A DNA stretch of 64,000 nucleotides, taken from Cephalopachus bancanus. Lineage: Eukaryota > Chordata > Mammalia > Primates > Tarsiidae. Within the stretch, counting starts at the first letter, position 1, and each line of letters starts with the position of its first letter. The notes beneath the pieces were generated by a model. It was not told where the DNA came from. It did no database searches and worked only from the letters and a program-made list of their open reading frames with translations. The position numbers were made by a program, and so were the translations under genes. Below are positions 11,291 through 22,901 of the stretch, piece after piece. The stretch covers positions 124,001 to 188,000 of the forward strand of contig JAPVLO010000146.1 of assembly GCA_027257055.1 (NCBI GenBank), given 5' to 3'.

Positions 11291-11294
<4 letters not shown>
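11158..11294 (+). mobile_element. Alu left monomer
   Basis: GGCTGGGCACAGTGGCTCGTG to GACCTCGTCTCTCC, then a TG repeat in place of the A-linker. No right arm. Confidence 0.85.

Positions 11295-11338
<44 letters not shown>
11295..11338. repeat. (TG)n microsatellite
   Basis: About 21 TG units, grown at the 3' edge of an Alu monomer. Confidence 0.95.
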
Positions 11339-11339
<1 letters not shown>

Positions 11340-11504
11340 CGTGTCCAATAAATGTGTCTCTTAAAAAAAAAATTCCCCAGTTCAGCCTCACCCAAGACCA
11401 CTTTAGTCAGCATCTCTGGGTTGAGACCCAGACACCAGCGTTCTTAAAGTCCCGCAAAATGATTCCAACATGTAGCTAAGGTTGAGAACCACAGCTCCAG
11501 ATTC

Positions 11505-11610
11505 AGGAGACTTGGGTCTTGACTCCAGCTAAGCCATTCCTAGCCAGTGTGGCACAGGGAAAGTACTTATCCACTTTCTCCTCAGTTTTCTTACCTATAA
11601 AATGAGGGGA
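11505..11610 (+). repeat. MIR fragment
   Basis: CTTGGGTCTTGACTCCAGCT, then CTCAGTTTTCTTACCTATAAAATGAGG is the typical MIR core order. Confidence 0.6.
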
Positions 11611-12335
11611 TTACCTTGCAAATGTATTTGGCCAAAAATAACACAATTTTGACCCCAGGGATCATTTTCTAAAATGAGTTTCTAGTTTTGAAATTCTAAG
11701 AGTCCATTCAAATGGCTGTTGAAAGTCAAGGTGAGGTTTAAATTCTGAAGTGTCTTAAAGTGATTGAAGAGTTGTTTTCTTCACCCACAAATCCTTCCAG
11801 CAAGTCTGGTTAAAAAAAAAACAAAACAGGTAACTTTCTAGGGCTTTCTTTAATAAGAGGAAATGTCTTTCTCCCTCCATTGCACAAGACTTCAGGGAAA
11901 GAACAGTGGTTCTGTTTGTCTCTCCTCTCTCATTGTTAGTTAGCTGAAGAATTAGGCAACTGTGGAGAAAAGATCCCCGATGCTTACTCACAGTCCTGGT
12001 CTCTCTCATCTGAGGATTGTTGCTCCTAGGCAAGGACATTTAACATGTATCCACTTAAAAAGAGAATCACGGTTTTGTAATCAGTGGGGGAAAGTTTGAT
12101 TGGAACTTCCTACTGAGAAGTGAAACTAAAAGATATTAAAATACCACTTATTAGGCTTAACAAATCCAGGTTATAATTGCAACTATGCACTAATTGTTAA
12201 GAAACAAATGATGTGTTAATTACTTTTCTCAGTAACTGATAAAATGGTCATAACATCTTTCATTTTACTTGGGATCTTTAAAGCCTATGATAGAAGAGGC
12301 GGGTTTTTTGTTTTTGTGTGTTTGTTTTGCAAACT
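11611..12335. other. No recognised feature
   Basis: AT-rich unique-looking sequence, no repeat or coding family recognised. Confidence 0.3.
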
Positions 12336-12347
12336 AAAGAGTTTATC

Positions 12348-12639
12348 AGCCAGACTCGGTGGTGGCTCAGCCTCTCATCCCAGCCTTTTGGGAGACTGAG
12401 GATTGCCTGAGCCCGCGAGTTCGAGACCCGCCTGGGCGACTTGGTGAGACCTCATCTCTACAATAAATCAAAAAATTAGCTGGGCGTGGTAGCATGCGCC
12501 TGTAGTTCCAGCTACTTGGAAGGCTCAGGCGGAAGGATCCCTGGAGCCCAGCAGGTTGAGGTTGTGGTGGCCGGAAGCGGCTACTGCACGCCAGTCTGGG
12601 TGACAGAGTGAGACTCTGACTCAAAAAATAAATAAAAAT
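12348..12639 (+). mobile_element. Young Alu with TSD
   Basis: GCCAGACTCGGTGGTGGCTCAGCC start. TSD AAAGAGTTTATC at 12336-12347 and 12640-12651. Confidence 0.93.
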
Positions 12640-12710
12640 AAAGAGTTTATCGATTTTCCTGAAAGTCTCCCTTCATCCTTTGATATGTAAATCATTTTCT
12701 TTAGAAGGGC

Positions 12711-12902
12711 CTATGTGGTACCATCTTTCTCAACATTCTGTTCAATTGTGAACTGGTCTAAACGCACCGAATCTTTATATGTCAATGTCTTTGCTTGAGA
12801 TTCAAGCAATTCTCCAGTATTACTGTTGTCAACTTCATGCAATCCTGTATCTTTTGCAGATTTTGCAGCTTCACTCTTAAGGCAGTTTGTATAATTTATT
12901 TG
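12711..12902 (-). other. Orphan 63-codon frame without ATG, exon-like composition
   Basis: On the minus strand, a frame opens after a TAA at its upstream edge and runs 63 codons to TAG. The peptide is hydrophilic and low in cysteine and tryptophan, rich in K, E, D, S and T (for example ESQAKTLTYKDSVRLDQF), unlike the Alu- and GC-driven frames elsewhere. I do not recognise the protein. No clear splice acceptor or start codon is visible, and neighbouring sequence on both sides looks non-coding. It may be an exon, a fragment of a processed pseudogene, or chance in AT-rich DNA. The expected length of an open run in such sequence is not much shorter, so confidence is low. Confidence 0.25.
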
Positions 12903-13289
12903 TTATATTTGTTAAGTTTTTACAATGGCCAGAGACTGACCCACTGAGACTACTGGTGGAATAGTAGCCTTAGGTGAGAAGTGATGTTTTAGTGGGAGCC
13001 AATATTATAAGTAATTGATTTATTAGTGAATATTTTCACTACTCAACTTCTTAACTTCAAGGAATTGGATAATGAACACTTGAGTAATTATAAATATACA
13101 TCTGCTTATGCTATATTGTTCCCATATTACACAAAAGAGGCAAATGTATACTAGTTAACACAAATTATTACACCTTTTATTTGAATGTGGCATTACAGAC
13201 AATGTTACTATTTCTTATATCTGGGGATGTGGGCATGTTAACTGAGTTGTAGTGACTGTGTCCTCAGAAAGAAAGTGATCACCAGTTTT
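12903..13289. other. No recognised feature
   Basis: AT-rich, unique-looking sequence. Confidence 0.3.
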
Positions 13290-13425
13290 TCCGTAATCAT
13301 AACAGTAATCTCTAACACATTGAGCCAAGGCTCCGTGCCAAGCCCATTACCATATTTATAGCAGCTCTATAATCGATGGGCATCATACTATCTCCATTTT
13401 GCAAATAAGCTCACAAGCATACTCT
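13290..13425 (-). repeat. MIR fragment
   Basis: ATCATACTATCTCCATTTTGC preceded by GCTCCGTGCCAAGC matches reverse-strand MIR. Confidence 0.5.
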
Positions 13426-13734
13426 GTGTTGTCAGCTCCTGCCGAAATAACTGGAAGTGTTCTGTAACCGCTTCACATGTAGAAAGCCTTTCTCCTTAGT
13501 CTAGTCTGAAAAAGCATTTCCTTGGCCCTGGACAGGAAACTAACTCTGTATATATGGCTTTCTAGCCCAGATGTTCATGGCCCAGTCCTGAGCTGGGTTG
13601 GATTCCTCTGGCATCAGCTCGAACCCTACCAGCGTGGCCCCCTCAGCCCTCTGCTTCAACATCCCACGTGCTCAGATGCCCACCACCTCCCAAGGCACCT
13701 CGTTCCCTTTTATTTTTTATTTTATTATTACTGA

Positions 13735-14020
13735 TGAGTCAGAGTCTCACTGTTGCCAGGCTGGAGTGCACTTGCACAATCATGGCTCACCGCAGCTTCA
13801 ACCACCTGGGCTTAAACGATCCTTCCACTTCAGCTTCCTGAGTGCATGGGACTACAGGTGTGGACCACCCCCAGCTAATTTTTTCTTTCTTTTTTTTTTT
13901 TTATAGAGACTATGTCTTGCTTTATTGTCCAGGCTGGTCTCAAACTCCTGGGGTCAAGCAGCCCTCTCACTTTGGCCTCCCAAAGTGCTGGATTATAGGC
14001 GTGAGCCACCGTGCCCAGCC
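13735..14020 (-). mobile_element. Alu, older dimer
   Basis: GAGTCAGAGTCTCACTGTTGCC to GTGCCCAGCC. T-rich linker at 13883-13901. Confidence 0.87.
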
Positions 14021-14541
14021 TCTTTTTCTTTATAAATAATTGTAGTTGTTCACACGTTTTTCCTTGGGCCAAGAGGAAATCATCCTCCTTGTAGTTTCTA
14101 CACCTCCAATCCCTGTTCCCCAAACAAACAGAACTCCTTTTTTGTGTGAGAGCCCTTCCTAGAGCGGGGGCCTGATCACCTGAGCAGTATGAGAGTCTCC
14201 CTGCTTACACGTGGCTTACACGTGGGACTCACTTGTTCAGCAGGTCATAAACCTAGAAAAAGAGATTTTACTGGAATCGAGTAGTCAATTAGTGAAGTCA
14301 ATTAGGACCAATTGAAGAAAGGTTACACATAGGCCAATACATTACTTGTAATGGTGTTTGCATTTTCCTAAACAAGAGGTTTTTTTTCCCCCTAGACACT
14401 GGTGTAAAAGGTGTCTAAAACTACTAACAGGAATGTGGTAAGAAGGGTCATACTGTTGATAATTCACTTCCGGGCACAGTTAGAGGCTCCCCGGGGTGGT
14501 GCTTCTGCATTTGTTTGTTTGTACACCCTTCCAGTTTCTTT
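14021..14541. other. No recognised feature
   Basis: Unique-looking sequence with no repeat or coding family recognised. Confidence 0.3.
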
Positions 14542-14586
14542 TGACAGCTGACGTCTCTCTTTTTTAAAATTTTTTTAAATTTTTAC

Positions 14587-14867
14587 TTTTTTATTTTTTG
14601 AGTCGGAGTCTCACTCTGTTGCCCAGACTGGAGTGCAGTGGCCACTCCCGGCCACTGCAGCCTTGACCTGCGGGGCTCCGGCGATCCTTCCGCCTCAGCC
14701 TTCCAGGTAGCTAGAACTACAGGCGCGCGCTACCACACCCGGCTAATTTTTGATTTATTGTAGAGATGAGGTCTCGCCAAGTTGCCCAGGCAGGTCTTGA
14801 ACCCCGCAATCCACTCACCTCAGCCTCCCAAAGGCGCGGGATTACAGGCTGAGCCACCGAGCTCGGC
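14587..14867 (-). mobile_element. Young Alu inserted in the L1 A-tail
   Basis: Young-lineage dimer lying between the L1 T-run (14561-14586) and the L1 3' UTR, in the same orientation. Ends GAGCTCGGC. Its placement means it entered the tail of the L1. Confidence 0.9.
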
Positions 14868-15707
14868 TTTTTTTATTTTTTTTAATCATTATTTTTTATT
14901 ATGATACTGTGGGGGTACAGTTAAGGGTTAGGTATACAAATATGCTTCGTTCAGGCACCCTTGTTGATAGGAGGTGTCTCCCCATCCCCAGACAGATATT
15001 TACTACCGTTAATCCCATCTCCCTTCCCCACGCCCCCGTAGTTTCCCACCACTGTCAGTCATTTTCTTATAGTATTACGTTGGATGTTCAAGGTCCACTA
15101 TATGAGTAAGAACATGTGATACTCAGATCTTTGTTTCTGTGAGAGATAACTCAGTATTACAGACTCCAGTTCCATCCAGGTTGCTGCAAAATTCATGATT
15201 TTGTTCTTTTTTATGGCTGCGTAGTATTCCATCATGTATATGTACCACATTTTTAAAATCCAGTCCTCTTTTGATGGACAGCATGGTTGCTTCCAGGTTC
15301 TTGCTATTGTGAACAATGCTGCAATAAACATTCATGTGCAGGTATATTTTTTATAGAATGATTTGAGTTCTTCAGGGTATATTCCCAGTAGGGGGATTGC
15401 AGGGTCGTATGGGACGTCGATATTTAGAGCTTTTAGGAATCGCCATACTGTTTTCCACAGAGGTTGCGCTAGTTTGCACTCTCACCAACAGTGTAGAAGT
15501 GTTCCCTTTTTGCCACACCCTCTCCAGCAACTGTTATTTTTTGAGTTATTGATCATTGCCATTCTGACTGGAGTTAGGTGGTATCTCAGTGTGGTTTTGA
15601 TTTGCATCTCCCTGATGATTAGTGAGGTTGAACATTTCTTCATGTGTCTGTTGGCTGCTTGGATGTCTTCCTTTGAGAAGTGTCTGTTCATATCTTTTGC
15701 CCATTTT

Positions 15708-15994
15708 TTTTTTTTTTTTGAGTTGGAGTCTCACTCTGTCACCCAGACTGGAGTGCAGTGGCCACTCCTGGCCACTGCAGCCTCGACCTGCTGGGCTCCA
15801 GCGATCCTTCCGCCTCAACCTTCCACGTAGCTGGAACTACAGGCGCGTGCTACCATGCCCGGCTAATTTTTTGATTTATTGTAGAGATGAGGTCTTGCCT
15901 GTCCAGGCAGGTCTCGAACCCGTGGGCTCAGGCAATCCACTCACCTCAGCCTCCCAGAGGCGCGGGATTATAGGCTGAGCCACCGAGCCCAGCT
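15708..15994 (-). mobile_element. Young Alu nested in L1 ORF2
   Basis: TSD TTTTGCCCATTTT at 15695-15707 and 15995-16007. L1 coding sequence reads on across the insertion. Confidence 0.95.
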
Positions 15995-18970
15995 TTTTGC
16001 CCATTTTATAATGGGGTTGTTTGTTTTTTTCTTTTCAGCGTGTTTGAGTTCCTTGTAGATCCAAGATGTTAAGCCTTTGTCAGACCTGGAGTTGGCAAAT
16101 ACTTTTTCCCAGTCTGTAGGCTGTCTCCCTGTTCTCTTGATGGTTTCTTTGGCTTTGCAGAAGCTTGTCAATTTAATGAGCTCCCACTTGTCTATCTTAT
16201 CTCTTATGGCCTGTGAGTTTCAGGTTTTGTTCAGGAATTGGATGCCAGTTCCAATTTCCATGAGGGTATGTCCTTCATTTTCTAAGGTTCTTATGGTTTG
16301 AGGTTTTACATTTTGGTTTCTGATCCATTTAGAGTTAATTTTTGTGTATGGGGTTAGATACGGGTCTTGTTTCTATCTTCTGCATGTGGTCAGCCAGTTT
16401 TCCCAGCACCATTTACTGAATAAGTTCTCCTCTCCCCAGTGGTAGGTGGTGTAGGCTTTGTCAAAGATGAGTTGGTTGAGAAATTGAGGTTTTGCTTCTG
16501 GAATCTCAATTCTATTCCATTGGTCTATATGCCTGTTCCTGTACCAATACCAAGCTGTTTTGATGATTGTAGCTTTATAGTAAAGTTTGAAGTCTGATAA
16601 TGTGATACCGCCTGCTTTGTTTTTTTTGCTGAGAATTGTTCTGGCTATTCTTGGTCGTTTGTGTTTCCATATGAATTCCTGTGTTGTTTTTTTTCTAGAT
16701 CTGAGAAGAATGTTGCTGGTAATTTGATGGGTATTGCATTAAATCTGTAGATTGCGTTAGGTAAGATGGACATCTTCACAATGTTGATTCTTCCAATCCA
16801 TGAGCATGGGATATTTTTCCACTTGTTTGTGTCTTCTTTGAGTTCTTTGAGCAGTGTTTTGTAGTTTTCATTGTAAAGGTCTTTCACGTTTCTGGTTAGG
16901 AAGATGCCAAGGTATTTCAATTTTTTTGTGGCTATTGTGAATGGAATTGTGCTTTTTATTTGGGTTTCTGTTTGTTTATTCTTGGTGTAAAGAAATGCAA
17001 TTGTCTTTTGCACATTTATTTTATATCCTGAGACTTTGCCAAAGTCCTTTATCAGTGTAAGGAGGTTTTTGACAGATTCTCTTGGGTTTTCAAGGTACAT
17101 GATCATGTCATCTGCAAAGAGAGATAGCTTGACTTCCTCTTTTCCTATTTGAATACCCCTGATTGCCTTCTCTTCTCTGATTGCTCTAGCCAGGACTTCC
17201 AATACTATATTGAACAGGAGGGTGAGAGTGGGCATCCTTGTCTTGTTCCCATTTTCAGGGGAAATGGTTCCAGTTTTTGTCCATTTAGGAGTATGCTGGC
17301 TGTGGGTTTCTGTAGATGGCTTGTACTATTTTGAGGTATGTTCCCCATATGCCTAGATGTTTGAGGGTTTTTATCAAGAAGGAGTGCTGGATTTTACCAA
17401 AAGCTTTTTCTGCACCTACTGATATAATCATGTGGTTTTTGTTTTGACATCTGTTGATGTATTTAATTACATTTATGGTTTTACGAATGTTGAACCAGCC
17501 TTACATCCCAGGGATGAAGCCTACTTGGTCATGATGGATGATTTTTGAGATGTGTTGTTGAATCTGGTTTGCTAGAATCTTGTTGACAATTTTAGCATCT
17601 ATGTTCATCCATCAAAGATATTGGCCTGTAGTTCTCTTTCTTTGTTGGGTCTTTACCTGGCTTGGGTATCAATGTGATGTTAGCTTCGTAAAATGATTTG
17701 GGGAGAGTTCCATCTTTCTCAATCACCTGAAATACCTTCAGTAGGATTGGTATAAGCTCCTCCTTAAATGTCTTGTAGAATTCTGCTGGAAAGCCATCTG
17801 GTCCAGGGCTTTTTTTTGTAGGTAGTTTTCTTATTATGTAGTCAATTTCCTTGACTGTTAGTGGTCTATTTAGGGTCTCAATTTCTTCTTGTTTCAACCT
17901 AGGCAGGTTGTGTGATGACAGAAAGTCCTCCTCCGAAAGGTTTTCAAGTTTGTTTCCATACAAGTGTACATAGTAGTCTCTAATGATCTTTTGTATTTCT
18001 TCAGGATCAGATGTGACTTCTCCTTTTGTGTTTCTGATTGTGTTTATTTGGGCTTTTTCTCTCTTTTTCTTGGTTAGTCTAGCTAGGGGACCATCGATCT
18101 TGTTTATCCTTTCGAAGAACCAGCTTTTTGTTTAATTGATTTTTGTATTATCTTTTTGTCTTCTATGTCCTGGATTTGGGCTTTTATTTTGGTGATCTGG
18201 ATTCTTCTGCTGAAATTAGGGTTTTTGTGGTCTTGTTTTTCCAGCTTTTTTAGATGGCTTCTTAGGCTGTTAATTTGTGATCCTTCCATTTTCTTCATGT
18301 GCGTTCGTAAGGATATAAATTCCCCTCTTACTACAGCTTTCATGGCGTCCCAGAGATTTTGGTAAGATGTTTCTTCATTTTCATTTGTTTCCAGGTATAT
18401 TTTAATCTCTGTTTTGATTTCATCACTGACCCAGGAGTTGTTTAGTATCATGCTGTTTAGTGTTCATGTCTTTGTGGGTTTTGGGGGGACCTTGTTGGTG
18501 TCAATGTTTATTTTTATTCCACTGTGGTCCAAGAAGGTGCATGGTAAAATTTCAGTCCTTTTAAATTTGCTTATGCTTGATTTATGGCCAAGTATGTGGT
18601 CGATCTTAGAGTATGTTCCATGCGGTGATGAGTAGAATGTGTATTCTGTGGTCTTTGGATGGAGGGTTCTGTAGGTATCAATTAAGCCCATTTGATCAAG
18701 AGTGACATTGAAGCTTCGGATCTTGTTGCTGATTTTTTGTCCTGATGATCTGTCTAGGGTTGTGAGTGGGGTATTAAAGTCCCCAGCTATGATGATATTG
18801 GAGTCGATATCTTTTTTTAGTTTACCTAGGAGCTGCTTTATGAAAGTTGGTCCTCCTATGTTCGGTGCATATATGTTTAGGATGGATATTTCTTGTTGGT
18901 GGATTGAACCTTTTATCATTATGTAGTGGCCTTCTGTATCTTTTTAAATTTTTGATAGCTGACCTCTTTC

Positions 18971-19540
18971 TAAAGCAGAGGTTCTGGAAGAGATGGCACC
19001 TGAGTTTCAGGAGTACCACCTGGCTGACTCCTCCCTTTTAGGAGAATGAGAGGTCTGGTGCTGTGGAAGCAGCGGCCTCTCGGGAATGTTCTGTCTCCCT
19101 GGGCACGGAGGAGGAAGGTGGGTGGATGGTGGATGGTGGACAGAAGGGAAGAGGCAGTCTTTTGGTTTTCCTCTTTTCTAAGTTGGAGGATATGTCTGAG
19201 TTGGGGAGCTCAGGCTTACCTTTGCCCAGCTGTTTCCTTGTTGTTAACCAGGGGAAGGAATCAGCCTGTGAAAGGAGCCCAAAAGGCGGCATCCTCCTCT
19301 CCTTGGTAGGGGAGTCGAGGCCTGCTGAGGGCGCCCCTGTGGGCCCCAGCCTCAGTCCTCCTTACAGGCATGTGTCCATCTCTCTGTGGAGTCTGTCTAC
19401 ACTGCCCAGGCACCCCAGCTGGGGTGAGGGCGGGGAGAGCAGGGGTGCTAGAAGAGGATTCAGGAAGGATCCAGAGAAGAGAAGAGTGGGCATAGGATAT
19501 GGCAGCATTTGAGAGAAAACAGTAGTAGCACTGTGCTACT
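18971..19540. other. No recognised feature
   Basis: Moderately GC-rich unique-looking sequence with a 149-codon + frame (19063-19512) and overlapping reverse frames. No similarity recognised and no conserved motif, so not called a gene. The first bases (GAGGTTCTGGAAGAG...) may be an ancient DNA transposon remnant. Confidence 0.3.
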
Positions 19541-19830
19541 GGCTGGGCACCGTGACTCACACCTATGATCCCAGCACTTTGGGAGGCCGAGGCAGAAGGA
19601 TTACTTGAACCCAGGAGTTTGAGAACAGACTGGGCAACATAGTGAGAACTTGTCTCTACAAAAAAGTCAAATAAAATAGCTATGGTGACACGTGCCTGTA
19701 GTCCTAGCTACTCAGGGGGCTGAGGTGGAAGGATCACCTGAGCCCAGGAGGTTGGGACTGCAGTGAACCATGATGGTGCCATTGTACTCCAGCCTGGGCA
19801 ACAGAGTGAGACTCTGACTCAAAACAACAA
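19541..19830 (+). mobile_element. Alu, older dimer
   Basis: GGCTGGGCACCGTGACTCAC start, ending GACTCAAAACAACAACC. Confidence 0.88.
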
Positions 19831-20114
19831 CCTCAACCAAGACTGCAGTATTCTAAAATCAGGGTTGTGAGCTCCACTGGTGAGTCCCAGATGAAAGCTT
19901 CCTCTCCAGGCTTCATGACACTCCTCCAAAGTCTCCTGAGCAACAGTGAAACTTTCACCATGGTCATCCGATACTTTGATGGCACATCTGACTTTGGAAG
20001 AGGCCAGAAAAGGAAGCTGAGAAGCTGGGTGTGTTGCTAGAAAGATGCCTGAGATAAGGACCAAACACTACCCATGGGGCCCAGAGCGACATATCTGTGA
20101 AGATGATTTCCTTG

Positions 20115-20240
20115 GCCTCACAGCAAGCCACTGCTCCTCCACAGAGGAAGGCACCGAGTTGCTCAGAGAGAAGCTTAAAACAAGTCACATAGCTTACTGG
20201 GGGACTGGAGTCCAGACAGGCTGCCCTATACTCCCCAGGT
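20115..20240 (-). repeat. MIR-like fragment
   Basis: AGTCACATAGCTTACTGGGG and GGAGTCCAGACAGGCTGCC resemble reverse MIR. Confidence 0.4.
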
Positions 20241-20334
20241 GTGGTGTGTGCCTGAGGGTCATGGCCACTCCGCTAGGCCAGGCCCACCAGGTGTTCCCTG
20301 AAGGCTGGGGTCCTTACTCCCGGCAAAAGTAACA

Positions 20335-20485
20335 GTTCTCAGGCCTGGGTGGTCATGAGCTGCACTAGGGAGTCCAGATACAGATTCCTGGGTCGCTTCC
20401 CTCAAGATCCTGATGAAGTACCCCTAGGGCAGGGCCTGGGAGTCAGCGTTTCCCCAGCATTTTCCAGGTGGTTTTGGTAACCAAA
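20335..20485. repeat. hAT-Charlie-like MITE remnant
   Basis: AGTTCTCAGGCCTGGGTGG, then AGATTCCTGGG and CCAGCATTTTCCAGGTGG fit diverged MER20-like structure. Confidence 0.35.
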
Positions 20486-20883
20486 CAAGTGTGGGTGCTA
20501 CTGGGTTCAATCATTTGTGGGGCCTTTGTGGCAAGCCTCACCCCAGTTCCAGACACCTGCTCTTCTGGACTTAGACTCAAAGATGAAGTTGCACAATGTG
20601 CCGGTGCGTGTCTGGAAACCTGAGGCTGGTGCTCACCATTCAGACACTTAACAACTGTGTAGGAAGTACCCCTCTTGTGCCCGTGCTGTGCTAGGAGTGG
20701 GGACATACCAGGGGTGGCAGGACTCCTGCTCTCATGGAGTGTGGAGCCCAGCAGAGGCTACTAGACCCTCATGACCACCTAACACCTTCTCTTCTACCAC
20801 CTTCACCCTTTTCTTTTTGCCTTCCCTGTCTGCAGACCTTACCAGACCATCAACTTCTTTCAGAGTCAGGTCTGTGTCCAATT

Positions 20884-21036
20884 CATCTTTCTTTTTTTTT
20901 TCCTTCCTTCCTTCCTTTCTCTCTCCTTCCTTCCTCTCTTTCCTTCCCCCCCTTTTCTTTCTTTCCTTCTTTGCTTCCTCCCTTCCTCCTCCTTCCCCCT
21001 CCTCCCCTTTTTCTCCCTCCCTCCCCTCCCCTTCCT
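20884..21036. repeat. Polypyrimidine tract (TTCC/CCTT)n
   Basis: About 150 bases of almost pure C and T before an Alu's right-arm end. It probably expanded from the Alu tail. Confidence 0.9.
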
Positions 21037-21320
21037 TTCTGTTGGAGTCTCTGTTGCCCAGGCTGGAGTGCAGTGGCACAATCACTGCTCGCTGCAGCCT
21101 CAACCTCCTGGGCTCAGGTGATCCTTCCACCTCACCCTCCTGAGTACCTAGGACCATAGGCACACGCCACTACGCCCAGCTTGATTGTTTGAATTTTTTG
21201 TAGAGACGAGGTTGTACCACATTGCTCAGGCTGGTCTTGAACCCCTGGGCTCAGGCAGTCCTCCCACCTTGGCCATCCAAAATGCTGAGATTACAAGGGT
21301 GAGCCACTGCGCCTGGGCTC
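21037..21320 (-). mobile_element. Alu, older dimer
   Basis: GTTGGAGTCTCTGTTGCCC to GCGCCTGGGC. Long open frames across this region and the tract are compositional. Confidence 0.87.
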
Positions 21321-21429
21321 CAATTCGTTTCTCGACTGTCATCTTCTCCTGGGCCCTCACACCCAACTGCCCACACCTGGCATAATGGTTTGTGCTCGGT
21401 TTATATGGTTTAATGGTTTATATGTTAGA

Positions 21430-21600
21430 TAAATGCGTGCATTCATTCATTCATCTAATATTGACAGAATGCCTGTGACGGGCCAGGCATGGTCATTGGT
21501 ACCAGGGCTGCAATGAGGGTGAGGCAATTGAGGCATACAGGGTGCATATTTTAAGGAGACTCACTCTAGGTGCCGGGCTGGCAATGAACCTGAGGACCCC
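21430..21600 (+). repeat. L2-like fragment
   Basis: ATTCATTCATTCATCTAATATTG, TGACGGGCCAGGCATGG and CCAGGGCTGCAATGAGGG fit the L2 3' motif. Confidence 0.45.
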
Positions 21601-21769
21601 CTTAAGGCTGTGCCCTAGGTGTCCTGGGACTGTGTGGGGGCATGCATGCTGCCCACCCTAAGTCTTCTTCATGCGTGTGAGCTGCCTTTTCAGCCAGACT
21701 GTGAAGTCTTAATCTGGTCTGCCTCTTTCCCTCTTCCTGCCTCCCCTCCACAAGCATTTTGCCTAGTAC

Positions 21770-21952
21770 AGTGTTTTCCGGAATCGTGTCCCTGACCATC
21801 TGCTTGGGAATCCCCTGTAGTGCTTGTTGGAAATGCAGTTTCCTGAGTCCCACCTAGCAAGTCAGGTTCTTTGGGGGTGGAATTCCGGAATCTGCATCAT
21901 TGACAAGCTCCCTGGAAGGTTAGGGCATGTGAGGACTTCTGGTCCAGGGACA
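21770..21952. repeat. hAT-Charlie-like MITE remnant
   Basis: TGGGAATCCCCTGTAGTGC, GAATCTGCATCATTGACAAG and ACTTCTGGTCCAGGG fit a MER20-like element. Confidence 0.4.
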
Positions 21953-22027
21953 TGCCTGGTCAGTAGTGCTAATGCTGACCAATACTAGAAGAAGAAGGTA
22001 GGGAGGGGGAGGGGGAAGAGGGGCATT

Positions 22028-22488
22028 TTTTTTTTTTAGTTGAGGGGTCTTACTCTGTCACCCAGGCTGGAGGGCAGTGGCTCTCGTGGCTTACCAAAAC
22101 TCGACCTCCTTGGCTCAGACTGTCCTTCTGTCTCAGCCTCCCAAGTAGCTGGGACTCCAGGCGCACACCACCACACCCAGCTAATTTTTTTTTTTTTTTT
22201 TTTTGAGTTGGAGTCTCACTCTGGCGCCCAGACTGGAGTGCAGTGGGCACTCCCGGCCACCGCAGCCTCAACCTGCTGGGCTCTGGCAATCCTTCCGCCT
22301 CAGCCTTCCAAGTAGCTGGAACTACAGGCACGTGCTACCACACCCGGGTAATTTTTTTATTTATTTATTGTAGAGATGAGGTCTCGCTAAGTTGCCCAGG
22401 CGGGTCTGAAACCCGCGGGCTCAGGCAATTCTCTCACCTCGGCCTCCTAAATCGCAGGATTACAGGCTGAGCCACTGAGCCCGGCTAC
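22028..22488 (-). mobile_element. Composite trimeric Alu (left-right-right arms)
   Basis: A young full dimer (22188-22488) adjoins an old right arm (22028-22187) at that arm's CCAGCTAA linker. The old left arm is missing. Same architecture as 2031-2489. Confidence 0.8.
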
Positions 22489-22704
22489 CTGTCATTCTCA
22501 CTTGCTTCACATAGTGCCCTGCGTGGATGCGCAGTTTGGGGTGTCAGAAGCATGTTGTTTAAAATCACTTGGGTGAGTTACCAGTAAACCCAGTTTGCAG
22601 GGTGGGTGTACCTTTGTCTTTCCCAATCAGTGAGGCCGTTGGCGGTGATGGCATGAAATTCCTCTGGCTGTCCAGCCACACCCAGCTCCCGCACAGGTGA
22701 GTTC

Positions 22705-22901
22705 AGGATGGGGCTCAGCCTCCCGAGTAGCTGGGACTACAGGCACACGACATCACACCTGCCTAATTTTAAAATCACTTGTGTAGAGTCGATGTCTCGT
22801 TATGTTGCCCAGGCTGGTCTCAAACCCCTGCACTCAAGTGATCCTCCTGCCTCGGCCTCCCAAAGTGCAGGGATTATAGGTGTGAGCCACTGTACCCGGC
22901 C
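22705..22901 (-). mobile_element. Alu fragment, lacks right-arm end
   Basis: Starts mid right arm at CTCAGCCTCCCGAGTAGCTG and runs to the left-arm start GTACCCGGCC. No T-run, so truncated. Confidence 0.8.

Larger units (their letters stand above)
11095..11500. repeat. hAT-Charlie-type MITE split by an Alu monomer
   Basis: ATCTCAACCTTGGCTGCATG at the start and TAGCTAAGGTTGAGAACCAC at the end are near-inverted ends of a MER20/MER3-like hAT element. The Alu monomer and TG repeat at 11158-11338 interrupt it. Confidence 0.6.
14561..18951 (-). mobile_element. 5'-truncated L1 with diverged TSD, hit twice by Alus
   Basis: The L1 3' end lies at the left (T-rich tail from 14561, then 3' UTR from about 14890). 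The 5' truncation is at 18951, inside the ORF2 endonuclease domain. Imperfect 19-base flanks at 14542-14560 and 18952-18970 (TGACAGCTGACGTCTCTCT against TGATAGCTGACCTCTTTCT, 16 of 19 equal) are its TSD. Reverse frames show endonuclease motifs (GDFN near 18790, SKIDHIL near 18605), the reverse transcriptase FADDMI box near 17110, and the ORF2 end (YLSQKQRSEYHMF) near 15110. Several frame breaks and stops separate these pieces, so it is dead. ORF1 and the 5' UTR are absent. Confidence 0.95.

Noticed and set aside
16645..17235. 196-codon reverse-transcriptase frame as a host gene
   Set aside because: It is ORF2 of the truncated L1 at 14561-18951, flanked by its TSD.
20732..21163. Frames of 108-143 codons on both strands
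   Set aside because: They are driven by a polypyrimidine tract and an Alu.
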